Assembly (NCBI RefSeq): GCF_900108305.1
Contig: NZ_FNUX01000007.1
Coordinates: 62,001 to 126,000, forward strand
Origin: Nitrosomonas ureae
GTDB lineage: Bacteria > Pseudomonadota > Gammaproteobacteria > Burkholderiales > Nitrosomonadaceae
Direction of reading: 5' to 3'
DNA length: 64,000 nucleotides
Shown: in pieces, positions 8,659-17,504 of the stretch
Numbering within the stretch: the first letter of the stretch is position 1
Layout of the letters: every line of letters starts with the position of its first letter
Translations under genes and position numbers: made by a program
The notes under the pieces: model-generated
Told to the model about the DNA's origin: nothing
Database searches by the model: none
The model's input: only the letters and a program-made list of their open reading frames with translations

Positions 8659-9744
8659 ATGGATGCAAGGCAAAGAGGCATAACGATCCGCGGCAATAGC
8701 GCCCAGATATCGTTCACCTATCAAGGTGAACGCTGCCGCGAATCAATACCCATACCTCCAACCAAAACCGCGCAAAAGGAACTGGCGCTTAAGCTGCAAT
8801 CCATCAAGTACGAAATCAAGACCGGCACTTTCGATTACAACCGGCATTTTCCGTACAGCAAGAAAACCAAAGAATTCAGAAAGAATCATCCTGATCTCTA
8901 CACGATCAAAGAAGCCCTGATAAGCTGGCTGCAACGCAATCAAGCAAAACTGCAATTAAGCACCCTGCAAGACTATAACAGCGCCATCTATCACCATTTG
9001 ATTCCAACCTTTGGCAGTCTCACTATTTCCGAACTGACTGCCAGCAAAATAAAGGAATGGTTATCTGAACTCCCCTGCTCCAACAAACGCAAAAGCAACA
9101 TTCTGACCCCACTTCGTCAAATGTATGAAGAGCTCTACCTTGATGAAATTATTGACAAGAACCCACTTTCAAGAGTTAAAAACCTCCCAAACAAAACCCG
9201 TGAACCCGAACCTTTCACGCAAGACGAAATCACCAAAATTTTAAACGAACTGAAAGGCCAAGAAAGAAACTTGATTCAATTTGCTTTTTATTCAGGCCTC
9301 AGAACCTCCGAACTCATCGCATTACGCTGGCAAGATGTTGAGTTTGAGCAAAACCGAATATTTATTAAACAAGCTCATGTACGCGGCCAACTGAAAGACA
9401 CCAAAACAAAATCGGGAAAACGGGAAGTCACACTTCAACCACAAGCCAAAGAAGCTTTGCTTAATCAGCAAGCATTTACAGAAAAACAAAACGAAACCGT
9501 ATTCCATAATCCGCAAACCAACCAGCCCTGGAAAAACGATCAACCTATCCGCAAGAATGTTTGGATTCCGGCACTGAAAAGAGCAAATATCAAATACCGC
9601 AATCCTTATCAAACCCGCCACACTTTTGCATCAACATTACTTTCAAAAGGTGAAAAACCGTTGTGGGTTGCCCAGCAAATGGGACACAAAGATTGGAGCA
9701 TGATCATCAAAGTTTATGGCCGATGGATTCCGCAATCAAAATGA
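8659..9744 (+). CDS. Tyrosine recombinase / phage-type integrase
   Basis: A 361-residue integrase. The N-terminus (RGITIRGNSAQISFTYQGERCRESI) is the arm-type DNA-binding domain found in many phage integrases (DUF3596 type). A SAM-like core-binding domain follows (about 80-165), then the catalytic domain with Arg215 (SGLRTSEL), the RH pair at 320-321 (PYQTRHTFAS), His343 (MGHKDW) and nucleophile Tyr353 (KVYGRWIP). It looks intact and should recombine the ssrA 3' end with the element's att site. The gene ends 6 nt before the convergent ParE stop. No excisionase gene is recognised nearby. Confidence 0.95.
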   Translation: MDARQRGITIRGNSAQISFTYQGERCRESIPIPPTKTAQKELALKLQSIKYEIKTGTFDYNRHFPYSKKTKEFRKNHPDLYTIKEALISWLQRNQAKLQLSTLQDYNSAIYHHLIPTFGSLTISELTASKIKEWLSELPCSNKRKSNILTPLRQMYEELYLDEIIDKNPLSRVKNLPNKTREPEPFTQDEITKILNELKGQERNLIQFAFYSGLRTSELIALRWQDVEFEQNRIFIKQAHVRGQLKDTKTKSGKREVTLQPQAKEALLNQQAFTEKQNETVFHNPQTNQPWKNDQPIRKNVWIPALKRANIKYRNPYQTRHTFASTLLSKGEKPLWVAQQMGHKDWSMIIKVYGRWIPQSK

Positions 9745-9750
9745 ACTAAC

Positions 9751-10044
9751 TTATAAATGCTGCTCAATATCAATGCGACCATGGAGAATACGCACAATCT
9801 CGATTTGATCTTTTTCTTTATAGTGATAAAAAATTAAATGTTTACCAACACCATATTTATGGTACCCATTACTGATATCATCGCATAAATGACCTAGTTC
9901 CGGTTCGTCAGCGAGATCATAAAAAGCCAGATCAAGTTGCCTTAGATAATTTCTTTGCTGTACCTTTCCAAATTCTTTGCATATGTAACGTCCAATTAAA
10001 CGCATATCACTTCTTGCCTTTTGAGTGAGGATAAATGATCCCAT
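9751..10044 (-). CDS. parE: ParE/RelE-family toxin
   Basis: A 97-residue protein of the ParE branch of the RelE/ParE fold: FILTQKARSDMRLIGRYI at the N-terminus, the central RQLDLAFYDLADEPELGHLCDD segment, and a C-terminal strand pattern KHLIFYHYKEKDQIEIVRILHGRID ending in the conserved RILHGRxD. ParE toxins inhibit DNA gyrase; RelE types cut mRNA. The HGRxD ending favours ParE. Its ATG begins directly after the antitoxin stop codon, so the two are translationally linked. It probably stabilises the ssrA element against loss. Confidence 0.9.
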   Translation of the reverse strand: MGSFILTQKARSDMRLIGRYICKEFGKVQQRNYLRQLDLAFYDLADEPELGHLCDDISNGYHKYGVGKHLIFYHYKEKDQIEIVRILHGRIDIEQHL

Positions 10045-10287
10045 CTAATCTTCACTTTCCAATTCATCCAAGATGCTTTGCAAAGAATAGTTGGATGAGC
10101 CGCTCTGTTCGCCTTCAATCAAAGCTTGGCGCAATATTTCTAATTTGGTTTCACGCTCTTCAAGCAAACGCAACCCTGCCCGTATGGCCTCACTGGCCGT
10201 ACCATAGCGCCCCGTTTCAATTTGGTTGGCCAGAAATTTCTCGAAATGTTCGCCCAATGTCACACTCGTATTCTTTTGTACAGGCAT
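10045..10287 (-). CDS. parD: ParD-family antitoxin
   Basis: An 80-residue antitoxin starting at MPVQKNTSVTLGEHF. The N-terminal ribbon-helix-helix motif (TSVTLGEHFEKFLANQIETGRYGTASEAIR, about residues 7-36) is typical of ParD/CopG proteins, with a C-terminal helix that would wrap the toxin. An in-frame ATG 8 codons upstream (10311) is possible, but the chosen start leaves the RHH domain at the usual position and has AGGTGG-like pairing upstream. It is the first gene of the pair and the likely autorepressor. The AT-rich sequence upstream (10290-10400) would hold the operator and promoter. Confidence 0.88.
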   Translation of the reverse strand: MPVQKNTSVTLGEHFEKFLANQIETGRYGTASEAIRAGLRLLEERETKLEILRQALIEGEQSGSSNYSLQSILDELESED

Positions 10288-10464
10288 AACCACCTCCATG
10301 CAAAATTGCAAACATCAATATTGAATTATAATATTTATTGGTACGTTACAATAAATAAGCATATTAGTATGTTCAAGTCTATTGATTATCAATCGGCTCA
10401 ACTTCATTGATGTAAGCTATGGTCAAATTAATGGATAAACGATTTAACACTTGGAACAACCTAT

Positions 10465-10632
10465 ATGAACATCAAACCCATCAAAACAGATGCCGATTAC
10501 CGCGAAGCACTAAAAGAAACAGAATCACTGATGACAGCAGATTTCAACACGCCGGAAGGCAAGAAACTGGATGTTCTGGTTACACTAATTGAAGCATACG
10601 AGCTCAAACACTTCTTGCTTGATAAAAAATGA
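10465..10632 (+). pseudogene. HigA-like antitoxin stub (N-terminal part only)
   Basis: A 55-codon ORF, MNIKPIKTDADYREALKETE..., ending KHFLLDKK. It matches from memory the N-terminal extension of HigA-type antitoxins (MNIKPIrTeaDY... TPEGxxLDVLVTLIEAYExKH). In full-length members a helix-turn-helix domain follows; here a stop comes instead, and no HigB toxin gene is found next to it. It is either a decayed remnant or a free-standing mini-protein. It lies between the ParDE module and the ankyrin gene. Confidence 0.6.
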
Positions 10633-10765
10633 TAATTCTTCATTCTGGACCTGACACCGACTTATGTGCGAATAAAATATAACTTAGCTTTTTGGTTGCT
10701 TTAACATTCAATCTTCGTTTAACTAATTCATTACTTATGAAAACATCTTTATTGAAAATTATTTT

Positions 10766-12301
10766 TTATTTTAGTAGCTTGCAAATTTCACCATAGTTAC
10801 CTTCCATTGCATAATTAAGCGCTGACTTTTTATTTTTATCAATCAGTTGAGAATCTGCACCAGATTGAATTAAAAATTTGACAATAGATGTATGACCTAA
10901 TTTTGAAGCCAACATCAAAGCTGTGAGACCAGCGAAATCACGTTGATTTACATCGGCTTTATAATGTATGAGCAATTTGCACAAAGATAATTTGCCGTAT
11001 TGCGCTGCAAAGTGTAAAGGCGTTGCACCATATTTTGTTGATATACTTGGGTCTGCAGCCTTTTGTAATAAATATTTAGCATTTTTTTCTGCTCCATTTG
11101 CTACTGATACCAGCAAAGATGACCACCCATTTGGAGCAATAAAATTTATCATAGGGTTTCTGTTTTTAAATAAATCTTTTAAGTTACTGTTAGTTGCATC
11201 GCTAAAAGCATATTCAAACATCAATTCATTTGGATCTTTTTCATGAGTTATCTGAAGTGTATAAGCTTTAAAAGCCATGGAATTAAAAAAACTTCTTATA
11301 TCATTCCCAGGTATTAATTTTGGAGCTTGTTCACAAGCCATTTTTACGTATTTAAATTTAATATCATCTGTTTTTATAATTTCTTGAGTATTTTTTTTAA
11401 TTAAATCAACTCTTATAATAGAATCATTATCATTAGCTCCTTCAATGAAAGGAACAGGGTGGGCATTTCCTTCCTGAAAAGCTATTTGTTCAAGCATAGT
11501 GAATCTTGGAAAGGTAGATTTTTTTTGCTCTTCCCTGTCTCTTTTTATATTCGACATGATGTATTTAAAAGCTCTTTTTTTTGGTACAGAAAATGGTTTC
11601 CTTAAGGAGGAAATATATTCCAAAACTTCATCATCCCTATCAATATATGCTAAGTGTTTTTTCATAGTCTCCAAATTTTCAATAGAAAATATCTTTCTCT
11701 TTGGAGCTAAGATTGTGAAGAGGATCAAAAATACAATTGCAAAAATTAAATAGCGAACGGGGAAAATAGCTATTTCTTCTTCTCCGTTAAACCAATTGAT
11801 AGATGCAATTCCAACGATTACCATAGTGCCAAAAAACGCCATCATTATTAACAGGAAGGGAGATATTGATTTTTTAAATTTATAAAAAACCAACGTAGTA
11901 TTTATAACAACATTCAGTAGCAGCGCAGCTATTGTGGAGAAAATAGCTGATAAGAAAGGTATGATGAGATCTAATCTATTAGTTTCTTGAAGAAAAGTGT
12001 TTTCAATTAATTTCGGGTAAATAATAACAAGGGAAATTAGAGGTATTGCTATGAATATTATTAATTGAAGATTTGATTGCCAAGAATTGTAATCATTTTT
12101 TGAATATTCTATAAGACTTAATATATTACAAAGCGCAATTATCGATAATAAAATATATGATGTTATTTGTTGATTTTGAATGTCAAAATTTTGAAGATAA
12201 TCTATTTTTGAAATATTAATACCAAAAAAATACCATATTATTAAAAGAATTGAAGAAGATAAAGAAAGTTTATTACATTTATAATAAAAATCTTGGTTCA
12301 T
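10766..12301 (-). CDS. Multi-pass membrane protein with C-terminal ankyrin repeats
   Basis: A 511-residue protein, markedly AT-rich compared with the flanking chromosome. The N-terminal part (residues 1-200) has about six hydrophobic segments. A charged middle region (about 205-390) has no family I recognise. The C-terminus (about 395-511) holds three to four ankyrin repeats, for example YGATPLHFAAQYGKLSLCKLLI and AGLTALMLASKLGHTSIVKFLI. The likely topology is membrane anchor plus cytoplasmic ankyrin surface for protein binding. It is the largest cargo gene of the ssrA element and is transcribed against rep and int. No function can be named. A defence or lysogenic-conversion role is only a guess from its position. 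Confidence 0.85.
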   Translation of the reverse strand: MNQDFYYKCNKLSLSSSILLIIWYFFGINISKIDYLQNFDIQNQQITSYILLSIIALCNILSLIEYSKNDYNSWQSNLQLIIFIAIPLISLVIIYPKLIENTFLQETNRLDLIIPFLSAIFSTIAALLLNVVINTTLVFYKFKKSISPFLLIMMAFFGTMVIVGIASINWFNGEEEIAIFPVRYLIFAIVFLILFTILAPKRKIFSIENLETMKKHLAYIDRDDEVLEYISSLRKPFSVPKKRAFKYIMSNIKRDREEQKKSTFPRFTMLEQIAFQEGNAHPVPFIEGANDNDSIIRVDLIKKNTQEIIKTDDIKFKYVKMACEQAPKLIPGNDIRSFFNSMAFKAYTLQITHEKDPNELMFEYAFSDATNSNLKDLFKNRNPMINFIAPNGWSSLLVSVANGAEKNAKYLLQKAADPSISTKYGATPLHFAAQYGKLSLCKLLIHYKADVNQRDFAGLTALMLASKLGHTSIVKFLIQSGADSQLIDKNKKSALNYAMEGNYGEICKLLK

Positions 12302-12748
12302 AACATAATTGTTTCAAAACATTAAGAAATTACAATATCATATAATATATAATACATGCTAAAGCTATTTACCGGATCAGCAAAAAATTCATTTAAGAAT
12401 AAATAAATTCTAATTCCTTCCCGTTTACAACTTAAACACAGCCTTGTTAATTTTATGATTTATCGTTTATTTGAGAAACCATCGAAAATAATTATCTAAA
12501 GTTTCTAAGTAGATTGAATCTTTTCAAAATGCTACTATATCGTGTTAAATATTAAACTTACTTTATTCTTATAAGCAAGTGCTTATCCAATTCTGAGTAA
12601 AAAATTGAATTACTTTGTTAAGAATAAAATATTGAGAAATTGTATTATAGGGTTTAGAGTAATTTACAGAATCAACCAAATTGGGTAAAAAGATTGGCAC
12701 ATAAATAACAAAGGCTAACAGTAAATGATTAATTCTTTAGAATTAGAT
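12302..12748. other. AT-rich non-coding right end of the element
   Basis: About 450 bp with no supported ORF. It should contain the promoter of the ankyrin gene, since no strong ribosome-binding site is visible before its ATG, and perhaps integrase arm sites. A 14-bp palindrome AATTCTTTAGAATT (12731-12744) sits 4 bp from the right att repeat. Confidence 0.6.
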
Positions 12749-12772
12749 GCGGGTTCGATTCCCGCCGTACCA
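12749..12772 (+). repeat. attR-like repeat (partial ssrA 3' end with a 4-nt gap)
   Basis: Positions 12749-12768 equal 6825-6844. The next four bases are ACCA, whereas intact ssrA reads CTCC-ACCA. The copy therefore looks like an ssrA 3' end that has lost CTCC. Beyond CCA the two flanks differ completely. Confidence 0.85.
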
Positions 12773-12804
12773 TTTAAACATCCGAGAACATCTAACACAA
12801 TCCT

Positions 12805-12830
12805 AAAACCCGCGTAATAGCGGGTTTTTT
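12805..12830 (+). terminator. Rho-independent terminator, probably the displaced ssrA terminator
   Basis: AACCCGC / GCGGGTT with a 6-nt loop and a T run. It lies 33 nt beyond the right att repeat, where the ssrA terminator would have been before insertion. Confidence 0.9.
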
Positions 12831-12990
12831 ATTGCATGTTGATTTTTGACACCTAATAGCACATTTTTAGATGAGGATAGGAGCGATTAAGGTCGTTTAA
12901 AGCGCTTTTTTCTGCGAGATATCGATACAGAGTTTCTTTTACGATCCTTCAGTAACTTTTTATCCCTCCTTATTAATTGGAAGAAACACT

Positions 12991-14760
12991 ATGATCCTGC
13001 GCTCTCATTTACTGTTTATTATTCTGATTGGCATTACCTTGAGTAGCATTCAATCTGTCCATGCGGATGACTATAAACCTACAAGTGTAGATTCAATTTT
13101 GTATTTTCAGGCCGGTATTAAGGATGCTGAATACTGTTCAATGATTGTTAAAGATGGTGAATTGCTTACCATTAATAGCAATACAGGCAAGATACTAAGC
13201 AATGCTGCCATGACTTGTCCGGATATGTTTTCCTGGAAGCTATTTGCCGAAGCAGTTCAGGCTAAATTCTGGTCAAACTGGGCTGATGAGAACGACAATT
13301 GGCCAGCACAGCCCTATGCACTCTGTCAGTCTGGACAAGCCCCTGGTAAAGATCATTGTTGTCAACCTGGATCAACAAACAACGATCTCGATCATTGTCC
13401 AGTTTATCCAGGGGTTCAGCACGCCGCTAAACTCAAAAGTCTGACTGATGCTTTGACAGAGGAAGCGCAAGTGCAGGCGCGCGATCCTGCTTTACAGCGC
13501 GATACCCGTCTACCCTTCCATGACGTACTTAATCCCCTCGGTCGTATGGTTAAATTGAAGTCAATGAAGAAAGCAACAGATGCACCGATATCTTCCTGTT
13601 CTGCGGTATCTGTCGATGGTAAGACTAAGGATCTGATACCAGATATCATAAAGAAATTTAATCCATCCGATGCAGAAAGTACAGGTCGCGTCATTCGTCA
13701 GACAAATGCTGAGCTGACCATTCGCAATAAGGTATTTCATGATTACCTTTTCACCAATAATTTATATAATGCCAACGGCGTAATAGATATATTTAAGATT
13801 AATCAGAAAAATCTGCAAACAGAAGCACCTTATCATTTAGCCAATCATTCGTCTCAGGGCGGGAAGCCCGGTGCGTTGTCGCGCATAGACTTACCGCCAG
13901 ATGCCATCATGATCAAGAGTAACTGGCTGCATCATGATCTTGCTGTTGCACTTGGATTGCCGGAGGACCCCAAGCAGTACATTAGCAAATTATTACAGAC
14001 ACAGATTGATCTTCAAGCGCTTGGTATCAGCAAATCATCCCTCACTTGCAATTTGGAAGGGATTCATCACCTAGTGGCATTCCATATTTCTTCTAAAGAT
14101 ATTCCCAACTGGGTATGGACCACCTTCGAGCATATTAGCCTGCCAGGTCGTTGTGATATCACCGGCTGCAATGATGCTTACGGTTATGCAAGCAGCGATA
14201 AGAATCGCCCAGCTGGCACTGCAGATAATTACACCAAACCCAATCAACATAGCGATCAATTGAACTCTCCCAGTATCGTTTTCAATTCTGACAAAAGTTA
14301 TCCGTTGGAAAAAATTCGCCCGGAATGGGACAAGCTGCTAATTCAATTAAATATTGGCGACGGCAGCAGCACGAGTCAGATTGAACCTGATCCGGAGGAT
14401 ATTGCGTGGCGTAACTTCCGCCTCAAAGGTTCGCAAGTGGAGTTTGTTAACTCAATGGGTCAATCGACGCTATTGGGTAATTCGGTAACCGAAGCTGGTT
14501 TTATGGATGGTTCGAGTTGTATTAGTTGTCACGCAAGAGCAGGTGCGGCACTGAATGGCGATGGCTCAGCTAATTTTCTTGCATTATCAGTGTTTGAGCG
14601 CAATTTGACCGACTTTGGCTATGCACGCAGCCATCACGGTATCCCTAATCCGTTCTGGTTCTACAACGATAACAACAGCCGTCCCAACCTGATGGTAATG
14701 CAAACAGACTTCATTTGGGGTTTCCTCAACGCCAGCCCTATCGTGACTAGTAAACCATAA
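12991..14760 (+). CDS. Secreted one-haem cytochrome-c-like protein of unknown function
   Basis: A 589-residue protein with a signal peptide (cleavage near VHA-DD, residue 25). There is a single c-type haem motif C510-I-S-C-H514 (SSCISCHARAG), near the C-terminus, so the haem domain is a small C-terminal module. The long N-terminal part is rich in Cys (for example HCCQPGS, and further Cys in C...SKSSLTC, GRCDITGC) and Trp and has no family I recognise. It should be periplasmic. The multicopper oxidase gene follows on the same strand after 163 bp, but a hairpin lies between them, so they may be separate transcripts with related redox roles. A good start is supported by the signal peptide; GGAAG lies about 10 nt upstream. 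Confidence 0.75.
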   Translation: MILRSHLLFIILIGITLSSIQSVHADDYKPTSVDSILYFQAGIKDAEYCSMIVKDGELLTINSNTGKILSNAAMTCPDMFSWKLFAEAVQAKFWSNWADENDNWPAQPYALCQSGQAPGKDHCCQPGSTNNDLDHCPVYPGVQHAAKLKSLTDALTEEAQVQARDPALQRDTRLPFHDVLNPLGRMVKLKSMKKATDAPISSCSAVSVDGKTKDLIPDIIKKFNPSDAESTGRVIRQTNAELTIRNKVFHDYLFTNNLYNANGVIDIFKINQKNLQTEAPYHLANHSSQGGKPGALSRIDLPPDAIMIKSNWLHHDLAVALGLPEDPKQYISKLLQTQIDLQALGISKSSLTCNLEGIHHLVAFHISSKDIPNWVWTTFEHISLPGRCDITGCNDAYGYASSDKNRPAGTADNYTKPNQHSDQLNSPSIVFNSDKSYPLEKIRPEWDKLLIQLNIGDGSSTSQIEPDPEDIAWRNFRLKGSQVEFVNSMGQSTLLGNSVTEAGFMDGSSCISCHARAGAALNGDGSANFLALSVFERNLTDFGYARSHHGIPNPFWFYNDNNSRPNLMVMQTDFIWGFLNASPIVTSKP

Positions 14761-14775
14761 AAGCAATGTCATGCT

Positions 14776-14812
14776 GTTTCAACCTGTGTTACCAAGTTGC
14801 GCAGGTTGAAAC
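14776..14812 (+). terminator. Strong hairpin after the haem protein gene
   Basis: GTTTCAACCTG and CAGGTTGAAAC form an 11-bp stem around a 15-nt loop, 16 nt past the stop codon. There is no long T tract, so termination efficiency is uncertain. It could also stabilise the mRNA 3' end. Confidence 0.6.
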
Positions 14813-14923
14813 GATGCACATTACTATTATGCTACGGTTTACAAACAGCTATGTTGCTCCCAAGATAATCCTCCCCGATATTAAAGGTGCAATACAGTAG
14901 AATTTTCAAGTAAAGGAAAAGCT

Positions 14924-16612
14924 ATGCAAATTTTGTCAAAAAAATACCTACAGAATTTATTGATCGTGTCCACTTTACTGCTTGGTAGTTCTTTTGCCTC
15001 GGCGGGAAAAAATCATCCCTCTTGTGCCTACGAACCCATCGATATTGAAAAATACGGCAAGCAACCGTTCCAGAATCCACCCGATCTGCACGCACAAAAT
15101 GGTAGGCTCGAAACTGTACTGACCGTACAATATACCGACCCAAAAACCACCAGCATCGCAGGTTGCGGCGTGAAACTGCGCACCTATGAAGGAAAACTGG
15201 TGGGGCCGACATTGCGTGTCAAGCAAGGTGATATCGTCAATTTGTTGTTGAAAAACCAGTTGCCGAAAGAATCACCCGATGAAATTCAGGCACAATTCGA
15301 TCAGGAGAACCAAAACGCTTATCTGGATACCATTCCGGCGTCTTTCAATACCACCAACGTACACTTCCACGGCTTACACGTATCGCCCACCGGTAACAGC
15401 GACAATGTACTGCTCGCCATTTCGCCGCAAAGTAATTTCCCTTATGAAGTGACGTTGCCGAAAGACCATCCGATCGGCTCCTATTGGTATCATGCCCACG
15501 CACATGGCTCGACATCGATTCAGGTCGGCAGCGGCATGGCTGGCGCCATTGTAATTGAGGATAATCCAAGTACCACGCCGAAAGCGCTGTTGGCCGCTAA
15601 TGCCAACGAAAAAATCTTCGTACTGCAAACGATTTTATACAATCAGAAAGGCGAACTGAACAATATCACCAGCCTGTTCCCTGGCCCATCCACACCCAAT
15701 CCGAAAGATTGCAGCACTGCCACCAACAAGGACACATGGCCTTGCTCGCACCGGCGTATCACTATCAATGGCCAGATCGTTCCGATCATCACCATGAAAC
15801 GCGGCGAAGTACAACGCTGGCGTTTGATCGATACCGCTTTTCGTGAATCCATCGCATTCGCGGTTGAGAAGCATGATTTACATGAAATTGCTTTGGACGG
15901 CAATTACCTAGGGCGCATTGATACCTGGAAAGCAGGAACGCCGATCGATCTGCAGCCGGGCTACCGTAGCGACATCTTGATTAAAGCCAGCATGAAGCCA
16001 GGAGAATATCGCATCATCGATCAGCCGACCTCTAGTTTGAAATCGCTACGGCAAGCTGATGAACCGGAAAATTTACTGGCCATTCTGAAAGTCGTTGACG
16101 AAACCAACGACATGGCTTTGCCAACCAACGAGGAAATGGCTGCGCTGGCGCCCTTTGGCAATCTCGATTTGAGCAAACAAGCTATAGGCGTGCAGGAAGT
16201 TGCGTTCAAGCTCGGTCAGGACATGGCAGGCAAAAAAAATTATTTCCAAGTCAATTACCGCGCTTTTAATCCCGACCATGTACGTCAATTGGAGTTAGGC
16301 GCTGTCGATATGTGGTCGCTCACGACCGTTGGTGATCCGGCTGCAGTACCGGGTGCTATTCCACCGTTACCGCATGTATTTCATATTCATGTCAATCCAT
16401 TCCAGTGGCAGCGAATCGGTCCGGACGGTAAACCGCAAATGGTTTGGAAAGATACGCTGTTGGTGCAAGGCCCGGCGGTGACCAATGTGTATACGCACTA
16501 TCAGACCTACACCGGAAAATTTGTCATGCATTGCCACATTCTCGATCACGAAGACTTAGGCATGATGGAAATCGAAGAAGTGATCAACACGCCGATTGCA
16601 CATAGTCATTAG
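14924..16612 (+). CDS. Periplasmic multicopper oxidase
   Basis: A 562-residue cupredoxin-fold oxidase with a signal peptide (cleavage near SFASA-GK, about residue 27). All four copper motifs are visible: HFHGLH (147-152), WYHAHAHG (about 188-195), HIHVNPF (about 487-493, part of HVFHIHVNPFQW) and HCHILDHEDLGMM (about 536-548). The last supplies the T1 and T3 ligands, with Met as axial ligand. It couples one-electron oxidation of a substrate to reduction of oxygen to water. The substrate (phenols, Cu(I), Mn, Fe or a nitrogen compound) cannot be told. The genome context of a haem protein upstream hints at a periplasmic redox pathway. AAAGGAAAAGCT precedes the ATG. Confidence 0.93.
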   Translation: MQILSKKYLQNLLIVSTLLLGSSFASAGKNHPSCAYEPIDIEKYGKQPFQNPPDLHAQNGRLETVLTVQYTDPKTTSIAGCGVKLRTYEGKLVGPTLRVKQGDIVNLLLKNQLPKESPDEIQAQFDQENQNAYLDTIPASFNTTNVHFHGLHVSPTGNSDNVLLAISPQSNFPYEVTLPKDHPIGSYWYHAHAHGSTSIQVGSGMAGAIVIEDNPSTTPKALLAANANEKIFVLQTILYNQKGELNNITSLFPGPSTPNPKDCSTATNKDTWPCSHRRITINGQIVPIITMKRGEVQRWRLIDTAFRESIAFAVEKHDLHEIALDGNYLGRIDTWKAGTPIDLQPGYRSDILIKASMKPGEYRIIDQPTSSLKSLRQADEPENLLAILKVVDETNDMALPTNEEMAALAPFGNLDLSKQAIGVQEVAFKLGQDMAGKKNYFQVNYRAFNPDHVRQLELGAVDMWSLTTVGDPAAVPGAIPPLPHVFHIHVNPFQWQRIGPDGKPQMVWKDTLLVQGPAVTNVYTHYQTYTGKFVMHCHILDHEDLGMMEIEEVINTPIAHSH

Positions 16613-16713
16613 CCATCAGAACAACTTGCGATGCCGATCCGACTGTATCAGGGGTTTTTCAACAGGCCGGCTACATCAAACAACTTTTCTATCCATTATT
16701 ACAGAATCGTGAT

Positions 16714-17316
16714 TTATTCGGATACCGCTTGCTTGATCAGCGCCGCCAGTGAATCCGGTAATCTGATGTGTCCTGCGAGTATGAATTGATGAGCTTGAGC
16801 GGACATCTTATTCCAAATTCTACGAATGATATCGAGCCACTTCTGTTCGTCGTATTCAGGGTGCTCGCCAGCAAAGTCGAGCAGGTAATGTTCCAAGAAA
16901 ACCAGTCCGGCAACATCCTCCAATAACTGTGTATCCGGATTGGTTTTAAGCGATTTCTTGCCAACGGCCTGGGTTACGCGTGCAATGAATGTATTTTCAT
17001 ATCCAGCTTTAGCGAGCAAATCGGCAACGGTGTCGGCATGAAATTTGTTTAACTCGGTACGCCATTGATGATACCCCTTTCGATCCATCGGATAATCGCT
17101 GCGTGGCGATTTCCAGCGCTGGATGTGCTGAGCACTCACCGCCAGTTTTATGGCATCATCGGCATCGGGCGCATAGCGTTCGAGCATGTCAGACATGCGG
17201 CGCGAATAAAGCAATTCTTTCGGCCAATCCTTCCCTTCGCTGATTTCGCGGTTCGGATCTTCACAATTCGCTGCGTCGATTAGCGCTTTTGCTTTGTCGA
17301 AGCATTGCCTGGTCAT
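16714..17316 (-). CDS. DUF4202 domain protein
   Basis: A 200-residue cytosolic protein matching the DUF4202 pattern: an N-terminal FDKAKALIDAANCEDPN segment, the conserved AQHIQRWKSPRSDYPMDRKGYHQWR stretch (about residues 62-86, with the family HIxRW motif) and a C-terminal LEDVAGLVFLEHYLLDF segment. The His/Asp-rich helical architecture resembles HD-type hydrolases, but no function is established. It is a single gene, convergent with the multicopper oxidase. Confidence 0.85.
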   Translation of the reverse strand: MTRQCFDKAKALIDAANCEDPNREISEGKDWPKELLYSRRMSDMLERYAPDADDAIKLAVSAQHIQRWKSPRSDYPMDRKGYHQWRTELNKFHADTVADLLAKAGYENTFIARVTQAVGKKSLKTNPDTQLLEDVAGLVFLEHYLLDFAGEHPEYDEQKWLDIIRRIWNKMSAQAHQFILAGHIRLPDSLAALIKQAVSE

Positions 17317-17504
17317 ATGATTGCCGGTTAATCTGGTATTTGTTGAACGATGCAGGATTAAAACATATTTCCTGACAGGCCGCTAAAAAGCACTCGAAGC
17401 ATAAGTATTAGCAATTGAAGTTAAAGCGCTTCTGTTTTGAATAAACATAATTGAAACATAAAGAAGAAGATTCATCTTAGCAGTTTCTATTTCAGCCGGA
17501 CAAA

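Larger units (their letters stand above)
6825..12772 (+). mobile_element. Small integrative element in ssrA (about 5.9 kb)
   Basis: Seen: a 20-bp exact repeat at both ends (6825-6844 and 12749-12768), a tyrosine integrase, a phage-P2-type replication initiator, a ParDE-like module, a HigA stub, an AT-rich cargo gene, and a terminator just outside the right end that fits the displaced ssrA terminator. No capsid, tail, conjugation or packaging genes are visible. Inference: this is a satellite-like or degraded phage/plasmid replicon that integrated by site-specific recombination. The integrase lies centrally rather than next to an att site, which suggests rearrangement or an unusual gene order. 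Confidence 0.85.

Noticed and set aside
12749-12772. tRNA-like T arm followed by ACCA
   Set aside because: Only the 3' part of ssrA is repeated; no cloverleaf can be built upstream in the AT-rich sequence.
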